Assembly (NCBI GenBank): GCA_035568175.1
Contig: DATMON010000003.1
Location: forward strand, 1 to 64,000
Source: AV40 sp035568175
GTDB lineage: Bacteria; Verrucomicrobiota; Verrucomicrobiia; Chthoniobacterales; UBA10450
DNA length: 64,000 bases
Direction of reading: 5' to 3'
Numbering within the stretch: position 1 is the stretch's first letter; each line of letters starts with the position of its first letter. A model generated the notes under the pieces. The model had not been told where the DNA came from, did no database searches, and worked only from the letters and a program-made list of their open reading frames with translations. Made by a program: the position numbers and the translations under genes. Of this stretch, positions 54,879 through 62,773 are shown in pieces.

Positions 54879-56585
54879 GTGGGCCTGAAGAAATACAAAG
54901 CAAAGCGCGACTTCTCGAAGACGGCTGAGCCAAAAGGCGGCAAGCCGCTGCCGAAACAAGTGCGCGGCGCTTCCCGATTTCTCATTCAGAAACACGACGC
55001 GCGCCGTTTGCATTACGATTTCAGGCTGCAAATGGAGGGCGTTCTCAAGTCATGGGCGTTGCCAAGAGGTTTGCCGTGGCAACAGGGCGAGAAGCATCTT
55101 GCGGTTGAAGTTGAAGATCATCCGATCGAATACGGAGACTTCGAAGGAGTGATCCCACAAGGCCAGTATGGCGGCGGCACGGTGATGCTTTGGGACCGCG
55201 GCGCCTATTACGTTTATGGCGAGCAGCCGTTGAAATCACTGCGCGAGGGCAAACTGCATCTTGTTCTGGCCGGGGAGAAAGCGATAGGCGAATGGACACT
55301 AGTCCGCATTCGCGGCCGCGATGGTGAGAAAAATCAGTGGTTGATCTTGAAAACAGGCGGAAGCGCCGAGCCGCCCTCGAAGAAAGCTGAGGATCAGTCG
55401 GTCAAGACCGGCCGGACGATGAAACAGATTGCGGAAGAGCGCGATGCAGAGTGGGAATCCAATCGGGAAGAAAAAAATCCGAGCGAACGATCGAGATTGA
55501 AGTCGCGTATCAAAGCGGCGCTTAAAAAAAAAGACCAAAAAATAGCAGGACGCGACGACGCCAAAAATGAAAACATCCGGTCCGGGTCCCAGCTGCTGAA
55601 AAAGTTACCAGCGTCGAAACCGCGGTTCATCGAGCCGATGAAAGCGCGGCTCGTTGATGACCCGCCGAGGCACGGCGATTGGCTTTATGAATTAAAGTTC
55701 GACGGCATCCGCGCCATCACCGTTAAGAACAACAGCAAGACTTCGTTAATCTCACGAAATGGAAATAAGTTGGACGCGCGTTTTCCTGAAATTGCCGAGG
55801 CGGTAAAGAATTTGCCGGTGCGCGAATGCGTGATTGATGGCGAAGTAGTCGCTCTCGACGATGAAGGTCGCTCCTCATTTCAATTACTGCAGGCCCTCGA
55901 GATGGAAGGGCGAAAAGCGCCTTTGCGCTTTTACGTTTTCGATTTGCTGGAACTCGAAGGGAAAAGTTTGCTCGGACTCCCGCTCGAACAACGTAAGCAA
56001 GTTCTCGCCAAACTTTGCGGAACTGTCGGCGATCCAATCCGCTATTCCGGAGAGATCAGTGGCGACGTGAAATCGTTGCTCGGAGAAGTCCAACGTCGCG
56101 GTCTGGAAGGTTTAATCGGGAAACAACGCGACTCCGTTTACGAACCGGGACGCCGAAGCGGCACTTGGATCAAGCTCAAATGCCTCAACGAACAGGAATT
56201 TGTGATTGGCGGTTACACGCTGCCGGCCGGATCGCGCAAATACTTCGGCGCAGTTCTGGTCGGCTATTATGAGGGCGGTAAATTAAAATTCGCCGGCAAA
56301 GTCGGCAGCGGCTTCACCTCGAAATCGTTGTCGATCTTGGACAAGAAATTTCGCGACGAAGAGCGAGAGGATTGTCCGTTTGTCGATCTTCCGTCCAAAC
56401 AAGGAGGAGACTGGGTGCAAGGAATCACGCCTTCCATGATGAAAAAACTGCATTGGGTAAATCCGAAGTTCGTCGCCGAAATCAAGTTCGCGGAGTGGAC
56501 ACGGGACGGAAAACTTCGCCAGCCAGTTTTCCTCGGCCTGCGGGAAGATAAGGACGCCACCGAAGTAGGGCGCGAAGCCGCCTAG
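54879..56585 (+). CDS. ligD: ATP-dependent DNA ligase LigD (phosphoesterase-ligase form)
   Basis: A 568-residue non-homologous end-joining enzyme with two of the three usual LigD domains. The 3'-phosphoesterase domain shows KHDARRLHYDFRLQMEG (His39, His45 and Asp47 as metal ligands) and EDHPIEYGDFEGVIP. After a basic linker (about 165-240, rich in Lys/Glu) comes the ligase: YELKFDGIRAI with nucleotidyl lysine 273, then ECVIDGEVVALDDEG. The polymerase/primase domain is absent. It starts with a GTG and lies 114 bp upstream of ku, so the two form a minimal repair pair. Confidence 0.94.
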   Translation: MGLKKYKAKRDFSKTAEPKGGKPLPKQVRGASRFLIQKHDARRLHYDFRLQMEGVLKSWALPRGLPWQQGEKHLAVEVEDHPIEYGDFEGVIPQGQYGGGTVMLWDRGAYYVYGEQPLKSLREGKLHLVLAGEKAIGEWTLVRIRGRDGEKNQWLILKTGGSAEPPSKKAEDQSVKTGRTMKQIAEERDAEWESNREEKNPSERSRLKSRIKAALKKKDQKIAGRDDAKNENIRSGSQLLKKLPASKPRFIEPMKARLVDDPPRHGDWLYELKFDGIRAITVKNNSKTSLISRNGNKLDARFPEIAEAVKNLPVRECVIDGEVVALDDEGRSSFQLLQALEMEGRKAPLRFYVFDLLELEGKSLLGLPLEQRKQVLAKLCGTVGDPIRYSGEISGDVKSLLGEVQRRGLEGLIGKQRDSVYEPGRRSGTWIKLKCLNEQEFVIGGYTLPAGSRKYFGAVLVGYYEGGKLKFAGKVGSGFTSKSLSILDKKFRDEEREDCPFVDLPSKQGGDWVQGITPSMMKKLHWVNPKFVAEIKFAEWTRDGKLRQPVFLGLREDKDATEVGREAA

Positions 56586-56633
56586 CTCGGAACGATTCGT
56601 GCTCGGGGATTCGTCCAATGTGGAAGTTATTGA

Positions 56634-56649
56634 CAATTGTTCACAATTG
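56634..56649. promoter_or_regulatory. Palindrome over the ku promoter region
   Basis: CAATTGT-tc-ACAATTG, two perfect 7-bp arms around 2 bp, overlaps a TTGACA -35 box (56630-56635) about 65 bp before the ku start. This suggests a repressor operator controlling ku independently of ligD. Confidence 0.45.
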
Positions 56650-56699
56650 GCGGAAATCGACAGTCCCTCGCCTAGTTTAACAAGCAAAGGAGATTGATT

Positions 56700-57557
56700 A
56701 TGCGTCCAACCTGGAAAGGCAGTATCAGCTTCGGCCTGGTTTACATTCCGATCGCCGTCTATCCGGCAACCCGCGAAGAAAAGCTCAGTTTTCGGCAGCT
56801 GCGCAAAACCGATCTTAGCCCGATCAAATACAAGAAGGTCGCGGAAGCCGACATGAAAGAAGTGCCGGCCGATCAAATCGTAAAAGGGTTCGAGTACGAG
56901 AAGGGCCGTTACGTCGTTCTAAGCGACGAAGATTTCGAAAAAGTGCGGATCGAATCCACGCACTCGATCGACATCACGGATTTTGTCGACGTTGATCAGG
57001 TCGATCCAAAGTTTTTCTATAAGCCGTATTTTCTCGAGCCGCAGAAAGGTGGCGAAAAAGCGTACGCCCTTCTGCACAAAGCGTTGAGCGGAACGGGTAA
57101 GATCGGCATTGCCAAAGTCGTAATCGCTAACCGCGAATATCTGGCGGCGGTAAAGCCGGACGGATTGTTTCTCGTCCTCGAGCTGATGCATTTTGCGAGC
57201 GAGGTGCTGACCCCGGAAGAATTAACTCGTCCAAAAACGGAGTTGAACGACAAAGAGCTGAAGATGGCGAATGCGTTGATCGAGAGCATGTCTTCGGACT
57301 GGCAGCCAGACAAATATCGCGACGAGTATCGCGATGCGGTCATGGAAATGATCGAGTCAAAGGCAAAGAACAAAACATTGCCGGCGGCACCAGCTGCGAC
57401 ACCGCGGGGCACGAACGTTGTCGATCTTGTTAAAGTTTTACAGGAAAGCATCAACCGGTCGCAATCCGGGCGGGTAAAGCGGGGCGGCAATGGCGCAACC
57501 GGCCGTCGAAGATCGACATCTTCCCTGGTGAAACAAAAGCGCCGCGCGGCAGCGTAG
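56700..57557 (+). CDS. ku: Ku DNA end-binding protein
   Basis: A 285-residue bacterial Ku. MRPTWKGSISFGLVYIPIAVYPAT is the diagnostic start, followed by KGFEYEKGRYVVLSDEDFEKV and SIDITDFVDVDQVDPKFFYKPYFLEP (quoted in part). Ku rings bind broken ends and recruit LigD. A basic C-terminal tail (SGRVKRGGNGATGRRRSTSSLVKQKRRAAA, split) probably contacts DNA. AAAGGAG precedes the ATG at 56700. It ends exactly where the converging EamA gene ends (0-bp gap), leaving no room for a terminator. Confidence 0.97.
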   Translation: MRPTWKGSISFGLVYIPIAVYPATREEKLSFRQLRKTDLSPIKYKKVAEADMKEVPADQIVKGFEYEKGRYVVLSDEDFEKVRIESTHSIDITDFVDVDQVDPKFFYKPYFLEPQKGGEKAYALLHKALSGTGKIGIAKVVIANREYLAAVKPDGLFLVLELMHFASEVLTPEELTRPKTELNDKELKMANALIESMSSDWQPDKYRDEYRDAVMEMIESKAKNKTLPAAPAATPRGTNVVDLVKVLQESINRSQSGRVKRGGNGATGRRRSTSSLVKQKRRAAA

Positions 57558-58505
57558 TCAGTTAGACTCGGCGTTCGCCTGGACGTGTTGAACCATGGCG
57601 ACGGCGGCCATGAGTATCACGCCGGCGACGACCTGATGGGGCCGCAGCGTTGCGTGAAAGAATCCCCAGGTGATACAAACCGCGGCGAGCGTTTGCATCA
57701 TCTCGAAATAACCGGCTGTGGAAGCGCGCGTAAGACGTAATCCCTCAAAGTAAATGAGAAGCGGGACACCGCCTGAGATTGAGCCGAGCAAAATGAGCAA
57801 ACCGATCGCTTTGAAGGCGTGAGTTTGCGCAAGAGCAGGCCACAGCGTCGTGCCGTGAAGTTTGCCGTAAACGAGCAGGATCAACGTCATGCAGATCAGT
57901 CCAACGACGATCCGCATACTGGATGCAAGTCGAAGCGGCATACCCATCATGACGCCGCGACCGGCGACGGTTGAACCGCCCCAGAAAAACGCGCAGATCA
58001 AAGCGTAGCCAGTGCCAATATTTAATCCGGCGCGCTCGAACGAAACTGCGATGAGCGCGGGATACTCGACGGAAAGAAAAATGCCGGCGAGGATGGCGAT
58101 CGCAGCATAAAGAAAAAAACGCGGCGCGAGGCGATCGCCGAAAAGGAGAAACGCGCCCAGGGTTGAAATGACCGGCTGAATATTGAGGACCACATTGACG
58201 ACCGTCGGATTTCCGTGTTTGAGCGCGAGGGTGAAAAAAATCGTGCCGACTGCTGAGCCGGCAAAGCCGGAAAAGAGCAAATAGCCCCAGGTCCGGATGT
58301 CGATCTTACGCAGCTGGCCGAGATTCGGCAGAAGGAGCGGCAGGAACATGAGAAGGATCAGGACGTGTTCCCAAAAGACGATTACGTCTGCGTCGAATAA
58401 TTCGTTCAGCGGAATGCGCCACGCGCTCTCGGTTCCCCAAAGGGCCGCGCCAAGGCCGACCAACCACGGACCGTAATTCACGCTCCTTGCCGTGCGATCT
58501 TTCAT
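57558..58505 (-). CDS. EamA-family (DMT) transporter, downstream copy
   Basis: A 315-residue protein with about ten hydrophobic helices in two EamA repeats. The first ends IFFTLALKHGNPTVVNVVLNIQPVISTLGAFLLFGD, the second GGVPLLIYFEGLRLTRASTAGYFEMMQTLAAVCITWGFF (quoted in part). EamA proteins export metabolites or drugs; the substrate is unknown. Its start overlaps the end of the upstream EamA gene by 4 bp (ATGA). It probably works with that neighbour as a pair or a dimer. Stop codon abuts that of ku. Confidence 0.9.
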   Translation of the reverse strand: MKDRTARSVNYGPWLVGLGAALWGTESAWRIPLNELFDADVIVFWEHVLILLMFLPLLLPNLGQLRKIDIRTWGYLLFSGFAGSAVGTIFFTLALKHGNPTVVNVVLNIQPVISTLGAFLLFGDRLAPRFFLYAAIAILAGIFLSVEYPALIAVSFERAGLNIGTGYALICAFFWGGSTVAGRGVMMGMPLRLASSMRIVVGLICMTLILLVYGKLHGTTLWPALAQTHAFKAIGLLILLGSISGGVPLLIYFEGLRLTRASTAGYFEMMQTLAAVCITWGFFHATLRPHQVVAGVILMAAVAMVQHVQANAESN

Positions 58506-59452
58506 GCGGACGGGTCTACAGTATTAGCACGATCAGGAATCCCAATTTCAGCTTCGATTAGGCTTGGATCTTTGGTTCGGCGGAAAATCATCCATACGCC
58601 AACGAGCACGACTGCAGCGCCCAATAACGACCAAAGCGGAAACTTTTCGCCGCCCAACGCCCAACCCAGCATGACTGCGCCCGGCGGCGTGATCAGCGAG
58701 ATTGTCTGCAAATTCGTGACCGTCATGCGCGGCAGGAGCCAGTAGAGCAATAAAAAGGTCAGCGACGAACCAATGATGGCGAGATAGAGCAAACAGAAGA
58801 TCGACATCGTGCTCCAATGGAAATGCGTAGGATTTCCGTCCACGGCGAAACCCAGAATAAACAGTGGTATGACACCGAAAATCATCTGCCAGGCAGCGAG
58901 CATGGCGGGCGCAATTTGAATTGCGCGCTTTTTGAGAACGACATTTGAGAACGCAGCGCCAGCGCCGCCTAGTGAAATTCCAATACCGCCCCAAAACGCG
59001 AGCACGCCGCTAAAGCTCAGCAAGCGCATGCAAATTAGCGCGACGCCGCCCAGCGCAAGCAGCGCGCCCATGAGTTTTTGCAGACGCAACGGCTCATCCG
59101 GCAACATCCAGTGGGCGAAAATCATTCCGAAAATCGGGATGGTGGCCTGCAACACAGCCGCAAGACCTGATGAAACGTAGAGCTCGCCCCAGAAGAGAAG
59201 CGTGTAATTGAGCGCGAACATTAGAATGCCGGTGAATGCGAGCACGACGTAATCGGCCCGATAACGCGGCAGAAGCGGCACCCGACCGGCAGAGACCGCG
59301 GTAAGCACGATGATTGCAACTAAGAATCGAATTGCGACGAAAGAAACCGGCGGCAGATCACGCAGTCCGATTTTGATCGCGAGCCAGGTGGAACTCCAAA
59401 CGATGCAAAGTGTGAGCCATGCCGCTGGAATTCGCCAACCGATGCGTTGCAT
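58502..59452 (-). CDS. EamA-family (DMT) transporter, upstream copy
   Basis: A 316-residue drug/metabolite transporter: RIPAAWLTLCIVWSSTWLAIKIGLRDLPPVSFVAIRFLVAI opens the first repeat, ALNYTLLFWGELYVSSGLAAVLQATIPIFGMIFAHWML completes it, and LLYWLLPRMTVTNLQTISLITPPGAVMLGW belongs to the second (quoted in part). It overlaps the next EamA gene by 4 bp on the same strand. The two share fold but not close sequence, so they could form a heterodimer or two exporters of related substrates. A 10-bp hairpin lies upstream at 59503-59526. Confidence 0.9.
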   Translation of the reverse strand: MQRIGWRIPAAWLTLCIVWSSTWLAIKIGLRDLPPVSFVAIRFLVAIIVLTAVSAGRVPLLPRYRADYVVLAFTGILMFALNYTLLFWGELYVSSGLAAVLQATIPIFGMIFAHWMLPDEPLRLQKLMGALLALGGVALICMRLLSFSGVLAFWGGIGISLGGAGAAFSNVVLKKRAIQIAPAMLAAWQMIFGVIPLFILGFAVDGNPTHFHWSTMSIFCLLYLAIIGSSLTFLLLYWLLPRMTVTNLQTISLITPPGAVMLGWALGGEKFPLWSLLGAAVVLVGVWMIFRRTKDPSLIEAEIGIPDRANTVDPSA

Positions 59453-59502
59453 TCGCGGCGATATTCGCGCGAATCGTCAATGCCGTAAAGGCACAGCCTT
59501 GC

Positions 59503-59526
59503 GCTCGGTTTTCACCAAAACCGAGC
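59503..59526. repeat. Perfect hairpin in the divergent EamA-purS gap
   Basis: GCTCGGTTTT-cacc-AAAACCGAGC, two perfect 10-bp arms around a 4-nt loop. It lies upstream of both divergent genes and so is not a normal terminator of either; it may be an attenuator-like stem, an operator or a leftover of a terminator. The rest of the 179-bp gap shows no gene. Confidence 0.45.
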
Positions 59527-59631
59527 CGTCGGCTTCCCTAGACCAACTCGCAAAAGCTCGTGGCCTCCCGCCGCAAAGTTCGCTCCTGCGAACCGCTTGT
59601 TGCGGGGCAAATCCGCGTTAGCGTGTGAGAC

Positions 59632-59910
59632 GTGAAAGTTAACGTGATCGTCAAACCGAAGGAAGCGGTGCTCGATCCGCAAGGAAATACAGTGCGCGAT
59701 GCGATGCGGCATCTCGGTATGCCGGAAGTCCGCAGCGTCCGGATTGGTAAGTATATGGAAATCGAGGTCGACGGAGAAGATGTCGATCTGGAAAAACGGT
59801 TGCACGGTCTTTGCCGCGACCTTCTTTCCAATCCCGTGATCGAAGACTACGAACTGGTGAAGACAAACGGCGAACGCAAAAAGTCGGAGATCAGAAAGAA
59901 GAAGAAATGA
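59632..59910 (+). CDS. purS: Phosphoribosylformylglycinamidine synthase subunit PurS
   Basis: A 92-residue PurS: KVNVIVKPKEAVLDPQGNTVRDAMRHLGMPEVRSVRIGKYMEIEV (quoted in part) is the standard two-strand/one-helix dimer module, followed by a lysine-rich tail EIRKKKK. PurS bridges the glutaminase PurQ and the ligase PurL in purine synthesis. It starts with a GTG at 59632. Its stop codon overlaps the next start by 4 bp (ATGA). purL is not in the window, so only the S and Q subunits of this step are present here. Confidence 0.93.
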   Translation: MKVNVIVKPKEAVLDPQGNTVRDAMRHLGMPEVRSVRIGKYMEIEVDGEDVDLEKRLHGLCRDLLSNPVIEDYELVKTNGERKKSEIRKKKK

Positions 59911-60095
59911 AAGCGTTGCGATATTTTTTCTGTGTGGTGCTGCCACCGTTGGCGGTATTAATGACCGGACGGATCGCGAGTTTTTTTCTCAGCATCCTTT
60001 TGACCCTGCTTGGATGGATCCCAGGAGTTATTCACGCTGCACTGGTGGTGAATGATTATCACGAAGAGCAACGCGCCAAAGGATTGACTCATTAG
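59907..60095 (+). CDS. Pmp3/YqaE-family small membrane protein
   Basis: A 62-residue protein with two hydrophobic segments. CVVLPPLAVLMTGR then FFLSILLTLLGWIPGVIHAALVV matches the Pmp3/YqaE family pattern LPPLAVxxxxG…LNILLTLLGYIPGIIHAxxVI. Such proteins are linked to membrane potential or salt stress in yeast and plants. It lies between purS and purQ with a 4-bp overlap to purS and a 6-bp gap to purQ, an unexpected insertion in a purine operon. The start at 59907 is the only one that fits the family length. Confidence 0.85.
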   Translation: MKALRYFFCVVLPPLAVLMTGRIASFFLSILLTLLGWIPGVIHAALVVNDYHEEQRAKGLTH

Positions 60096-60101
60096 ATCGA
60101 C

Positions 60102-60812
60102 ATGAAGTTCGCGGTCATCCAATTTCCCGGATCCAACTGCGACCAGGATTGCGTTGCCGGCATTAATAGCATCGAAGGTCTGCAGGCTGATTATGTCTGG
60201 CACAAAGAGACATCGCTCCGCGATTACGATGCGATCGTTTTGCCTGGCGGTTTCGCTTACGGCGATTATCTGCGTTGCGGCGCAATCGCACGTTTCTCGC
60301 CGATCATGAAGACGGTGATCGGCGACGCGCGCGCAGGGAAACTCGTGCTTGGCACATGCAACGGTTTCCAGGTTTTGTGCGAAGCCGGTCTTCTTCCGGG
60401 CGCGCTCGTGCGTAATCGATCACTTCGATTTGTTTGCGAGATGGTGACGCTCCGGGTGGAAGTGCCAGATTCCCCATTCACTCACGGCTCTCCGGAAGGA
60501 ACTCTGCTCCGAATGCCCATTGCTCATGGCGAGGGATGCTATTTCGCGGACGACAGGACACTGCATGATCTAAATCACAATCGACAAGTAATTATGCGCT
60601 ATGCCGATGATCGCGGCCGAATTGTTCCCGAAGCGAATCCAAATGGTTCGATCGAGAACATTGCGGGTATCTGTAACCGGGAGGGAAATGTCTTCGGGCT
60701 AATGCCACACCCGGACCGAGCTTGCGACGCACGGCTTGGAAGCGCCGATGGCGCGAAGATTTTTCGCTCGATGATGGAGACCATCGTCGAGCAGCACGCG
60801 CGCGCAGCATAA
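60102..60812 (+). CDS. purQ: Phosphoribosylformylglycinamidine synthase glutaminase PurQ
   Basis: A 236-residue class I glutamine amidotransferase that supplies ammonia to PurL. FAVIQFPGSNCDQDC and PGGFAYGDYLRCGAIA are typical PurQ starts; the catalytic cysteine is Cys86 in VLGTCNGFQ and the histidine is in FGLMPHPDRACD. The protein has full length. It follows the Pmp3-like gene by 6 bp and therefore is probably expressed together with it and purS. Confidence 0.97.
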   Translation: MKFAVIQFPGSNCDQDCVAGINSIEGLQADYVWHKETSLRDYDAIVLPGGFAYGDYLRCGAIARFSPIMKTVIGDARAGKLVLGTCNGFQVLCEAGLLPGALVRNRSLRFVCEMVTLRVEVPDSPFTHGSPEGTLLRMPIAHGEGCYFADDRTLHDLNHNRQVIMRYADDRGRIVPEANPNGSIENIAGICNREGNVFGLMPHPDRACDARLGSADGAKIFRSMMETIVEQHARAA

Positions 60813-60904
60813 GATCGACATCGTGAGTTTCTTCTCCCCGGACTGGTGACGAGAACTGCAGAATCACCCTCAGAATGGGGCAAATTTAGGGGAGTTCCAG
60901 CTAG

Positions 60905-61035
60905 CCGTGTCTGTTAATCAAACGGACACAAGTGTAAACAAAACTTACACATATCGGAGCCTTGGAAGAGGCTCTCCCCAGGTAAATCAGGGTGGCACCT
61001 CCGTTGCTAAACCTTCTGGCAACAACCTTACTAAT
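60905..61035 (+). promoter_or_regulatory. Structured leader with three hairpins and a T-box-like motif
   Basis: Three consecutive stems occur: GTGTCTGTT/AACGGACAC at about 60907-60929, GTGTAA/TTACAC at about 60934-60952, and GAGCC/GGCTC at about 60958-60975. They are followed by AGGGTGGCACC, which matches 11 bases of the T-box antiterminator consensus AGGGTGGNACCGCG, and a GTTGC/GCAAC stem. The segment is poorer in G+C at third positions than its neighbours, as expected of non-coding RNA. The specifier loop was not identified. An alternative GTG start at 60907 would make this coding. Confidence 0.35.
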
Positions 61036-61515
61036 ATGCTTCTTGAAAAAACGTTTCATATGAGCCAGCCGCTGGCCGAAGCCAAGGCCCGGCTGACTAG
61101 CATTCAATCCTATAAACGGCAGTTTCTGATGGTAACCAAGGCGACGGTGACTTCGTCAAAAACGGTGGACTTCAGTTTTCGTGGTCCGCTCGGTTTTGAA
61201 GCTCGCACCACGCTGTTGGCGGTGGATTGCGATTCCGAGGACCAATTCGCTTTTGAATCAGCAGGCGGAAATATTGAAGTGATGGGCTTGGTTGATTTCA
61301 GCGAGATCCGGCCAACCTGCACCGAGATCACACTTGCGATTCATTACCGCATCAAAAACCGCATGTTCGCGTGGCTCGATCGCCACTTGCACTTCGTCGA
61401 TACGTTTGTGAACGCGGAATTGCGCAGTATCCGGGCGCACTTCGAAGGCATCGCTACGTCCTACGTCGAGCGCATGCCGATGGTTCCATTGTTTGAGACT
61501 GCGGCGGCCGCATAA
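61036..61515 (+). CDS. SRPBCC/START-like protein of unknown function
   Basis: A 159-residue protein (202 if translation begins at the GTG at 60907). MLLEKTFHMSQPLAEAKARLTSIQSYKRQF begins the fold; VDFSFRGPLGFEARTTLLAVDCDSEDQFAFESAGGNIEVMGLVDFSEI and TEITLAIHYRIKNRMFAWLDRHLHFVDTFVNAEL (quoted in part) give the alternating strands and closing helix of SRPBCC-like lipid-binding domains. Ligand and role are unknown. The ATG at 61036 has no clear ribosome site, which is compatible with regulation by the structured leader. It is convergent with tyrS across a strong terminator. Confidence 0.6.
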   Translation: MLLEKTFHMSQPLAEAKARLTSIQSYKRQFLMVTKATVTSSKTVDFSFRGPLGFEARTTLLAVDCDSEDQFAFESAGGNIEVMGLVDFSEIRPTCTEITLAIHYRIKNRMFAWLDRHLHFVDTFVNAELRSIRAHFEGIATSYVERMPMVPLFETAAAA

Positions 61516-61536
61516 GTTTTCCAGATAGGTCCAATC

Positions 61537-61566
61537 AAAAGCACGGGGCTTCGGCTCCGTGCTTTT
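61537..61566. terminator. Bidirectional intrinsic terminator with UUCG loop
   Basis: AAAAGCACGGGGC (61537-61549) and GCTCCGTGCTTTT (61554-61566) pair through 13 bp (one G·T) around a TTCG loop closed by C-G, a very stable tetraloop. T-runs on both sides (TTTTTG after it on the plus strand, A-run before it) fit termination of both the gene ending at 61515 and tyrS ending at 61572. Confidence 0.9.
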
Positions 61567-61571
61567 TGTTT

Positions 61572-62738
61572 CTATTTGATTCGAACCGCGTGCGTTTTGT
61601 CGAGACGCAGGATCTGCCCTGGCCGCAGCGAGATTTTCGATTTTGGATCGGCAATTTTCTTGCCGTCGAGTTGCACGCTGCCCTGTTTGATCAATCGACT
61701 CACCTCCGCGCGTGACTTCTTGATGGCGAAACCTTGTGAATAAGCGGTTGCAACGACCGTCACCGATTCATCGGCAATCGCTGCAAATGTGGGAAGGTCG
61801 GCTTCGTCTAAACGCTTCTCGCTAAAGCGCGCGTTCCAATCGGCAAGCGTTCTCTGCGCGACCTGAGCCGAGTGATAGGTTTGCACAATCTCAAAGGCGA
61901 GTTGCTTTTTTGCTTCAAATGGATTCGCGTCTTTCGGCAGCTCGCGTCCGAGCACGACCTCATAATAACGCACCATCAATTTGTCCGAGATGCTCATCAG
62001 TTTTCCGAACATGTCCGTGGCTGGCTCGCTTACACCGACGAAGTTCCCAAGGCTCTTGCTCATCTTTGTCACGCCATCGAGCCCTTCCAGGATCGGCATG
62101 GTTAGAACAACCTGCTGCGCCTGGTTTTCCTCTTTTTGGAAATCGCGCCCCACTAAAATGTTGAAGAGCTGATCAGTCCCGCCGAGCTCTACGTCGGCCC
62201 GCACCATGACCGAATCCCAGCCCTGCATTATCGGGTATTGAATCTCGTGCGCGTGGATTGGCTGTTGATTGTCGATCCGTCCGCGGAAATCTTCTCGCTG
62301 CAGCATTTGTTGAAGTGTGACCCGGCTGTTCAGCCGAATCACATCCTCGTACGACATGGCGCGGAACCAATCGCCATTGCAAACGGTCTCAGTGCGACCA
62401 GGATCGAGAATCTTGAAGGCTTGCTCCCTATACGTCTGCGCATTGTGGGTCACCTCTTTATGCGTCAAATGCGGTCGCGTTGCCGACCGCCCGCTCGGAT
62501 CGCCAATCATTCCGGTAAAGTCGCCGATAATCAGAACAGCTTGATGTCCGAGGTCCTGAAATTCCCGCAGCTTCCTCAGCACCACTGCGTGACCGAGGTG
62601 AATGTCGGCTGTCGTCGGGTCGACACCGAGCTTGACGCGAAGCGGCCGCTCGAGAGCCAGCTTTTCGCGCAGCTCAGCTTCGCTAATGATTTGCGCAGTG
62701 CCTTTTTTTAGAAACGCCAGGGCCTCATCAGGTCGCAT
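61572..62738 (-). CDS. tyrS: Tyrosyl-tRNA synthetase
   Basis: A 388-residue class I aminoacyl-tRNA synthetase. HLGH (residues 47-50) is the HIGH-type signature and GVTKMSKSLGNF the KMSKS motif; GGTDQLFNILVGRDFQ and LTMPILEGLDG are conserved TyrRS stretches. A C-terminal S4-type RNA-binding domain (KKSRAEVSRLIKQGSVQLDGKKIADPKSKISL, quoted in part) completes it. It charges tRNA-Tyr. The gene is convergent with the SRPBCC-like gene. No T-box is visible on its own 5' side between 62738 and the next gene. Confidence 0.98.
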   Translation of the reverse strand: MRPDEALAFLKKGTAQIISEAELREKLALERPLRVKLGVDPTTADIHLGHAVVLRKLREFQDLGHQAVLIIGDFTGMIGDPSGRSATRPHLTHKEVTHNAQTYREQAFKILDPGRTETVCNGDWFRAMSYEDVIRLNSRVTLQQMLQREDFRGRIDNQQPIHAHEIQYPIMQGWDSVMVRADVELGGTDQLFNILVGRDFQKEENQAQQVVLTMPILEGLDGVTKMSKSLGNFVGVSEPATDMFGKLMSISDKLMVRYYEVVLGRELPKDANPFEAKKQLAFEIVQTYHSAQVAQRTLADWNARFSEKRLDEADLPTFAAIADESVTVVATAYSQGFAIKKSRAEVSRLIKQGSVQLDGKKIADPKSKISLRPGQILRLDKTHAVRIK

Positions 62739-62773
62739 GATTCACTATGGAATAGTGCAACTGCCGAAGCGCG

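Noticed and set aside
54366..55031. A minus-strand 221-codon frame over tsf and the ligD start
   Set aside because: It is antisense to two certain genes and has no protein family resemblance.
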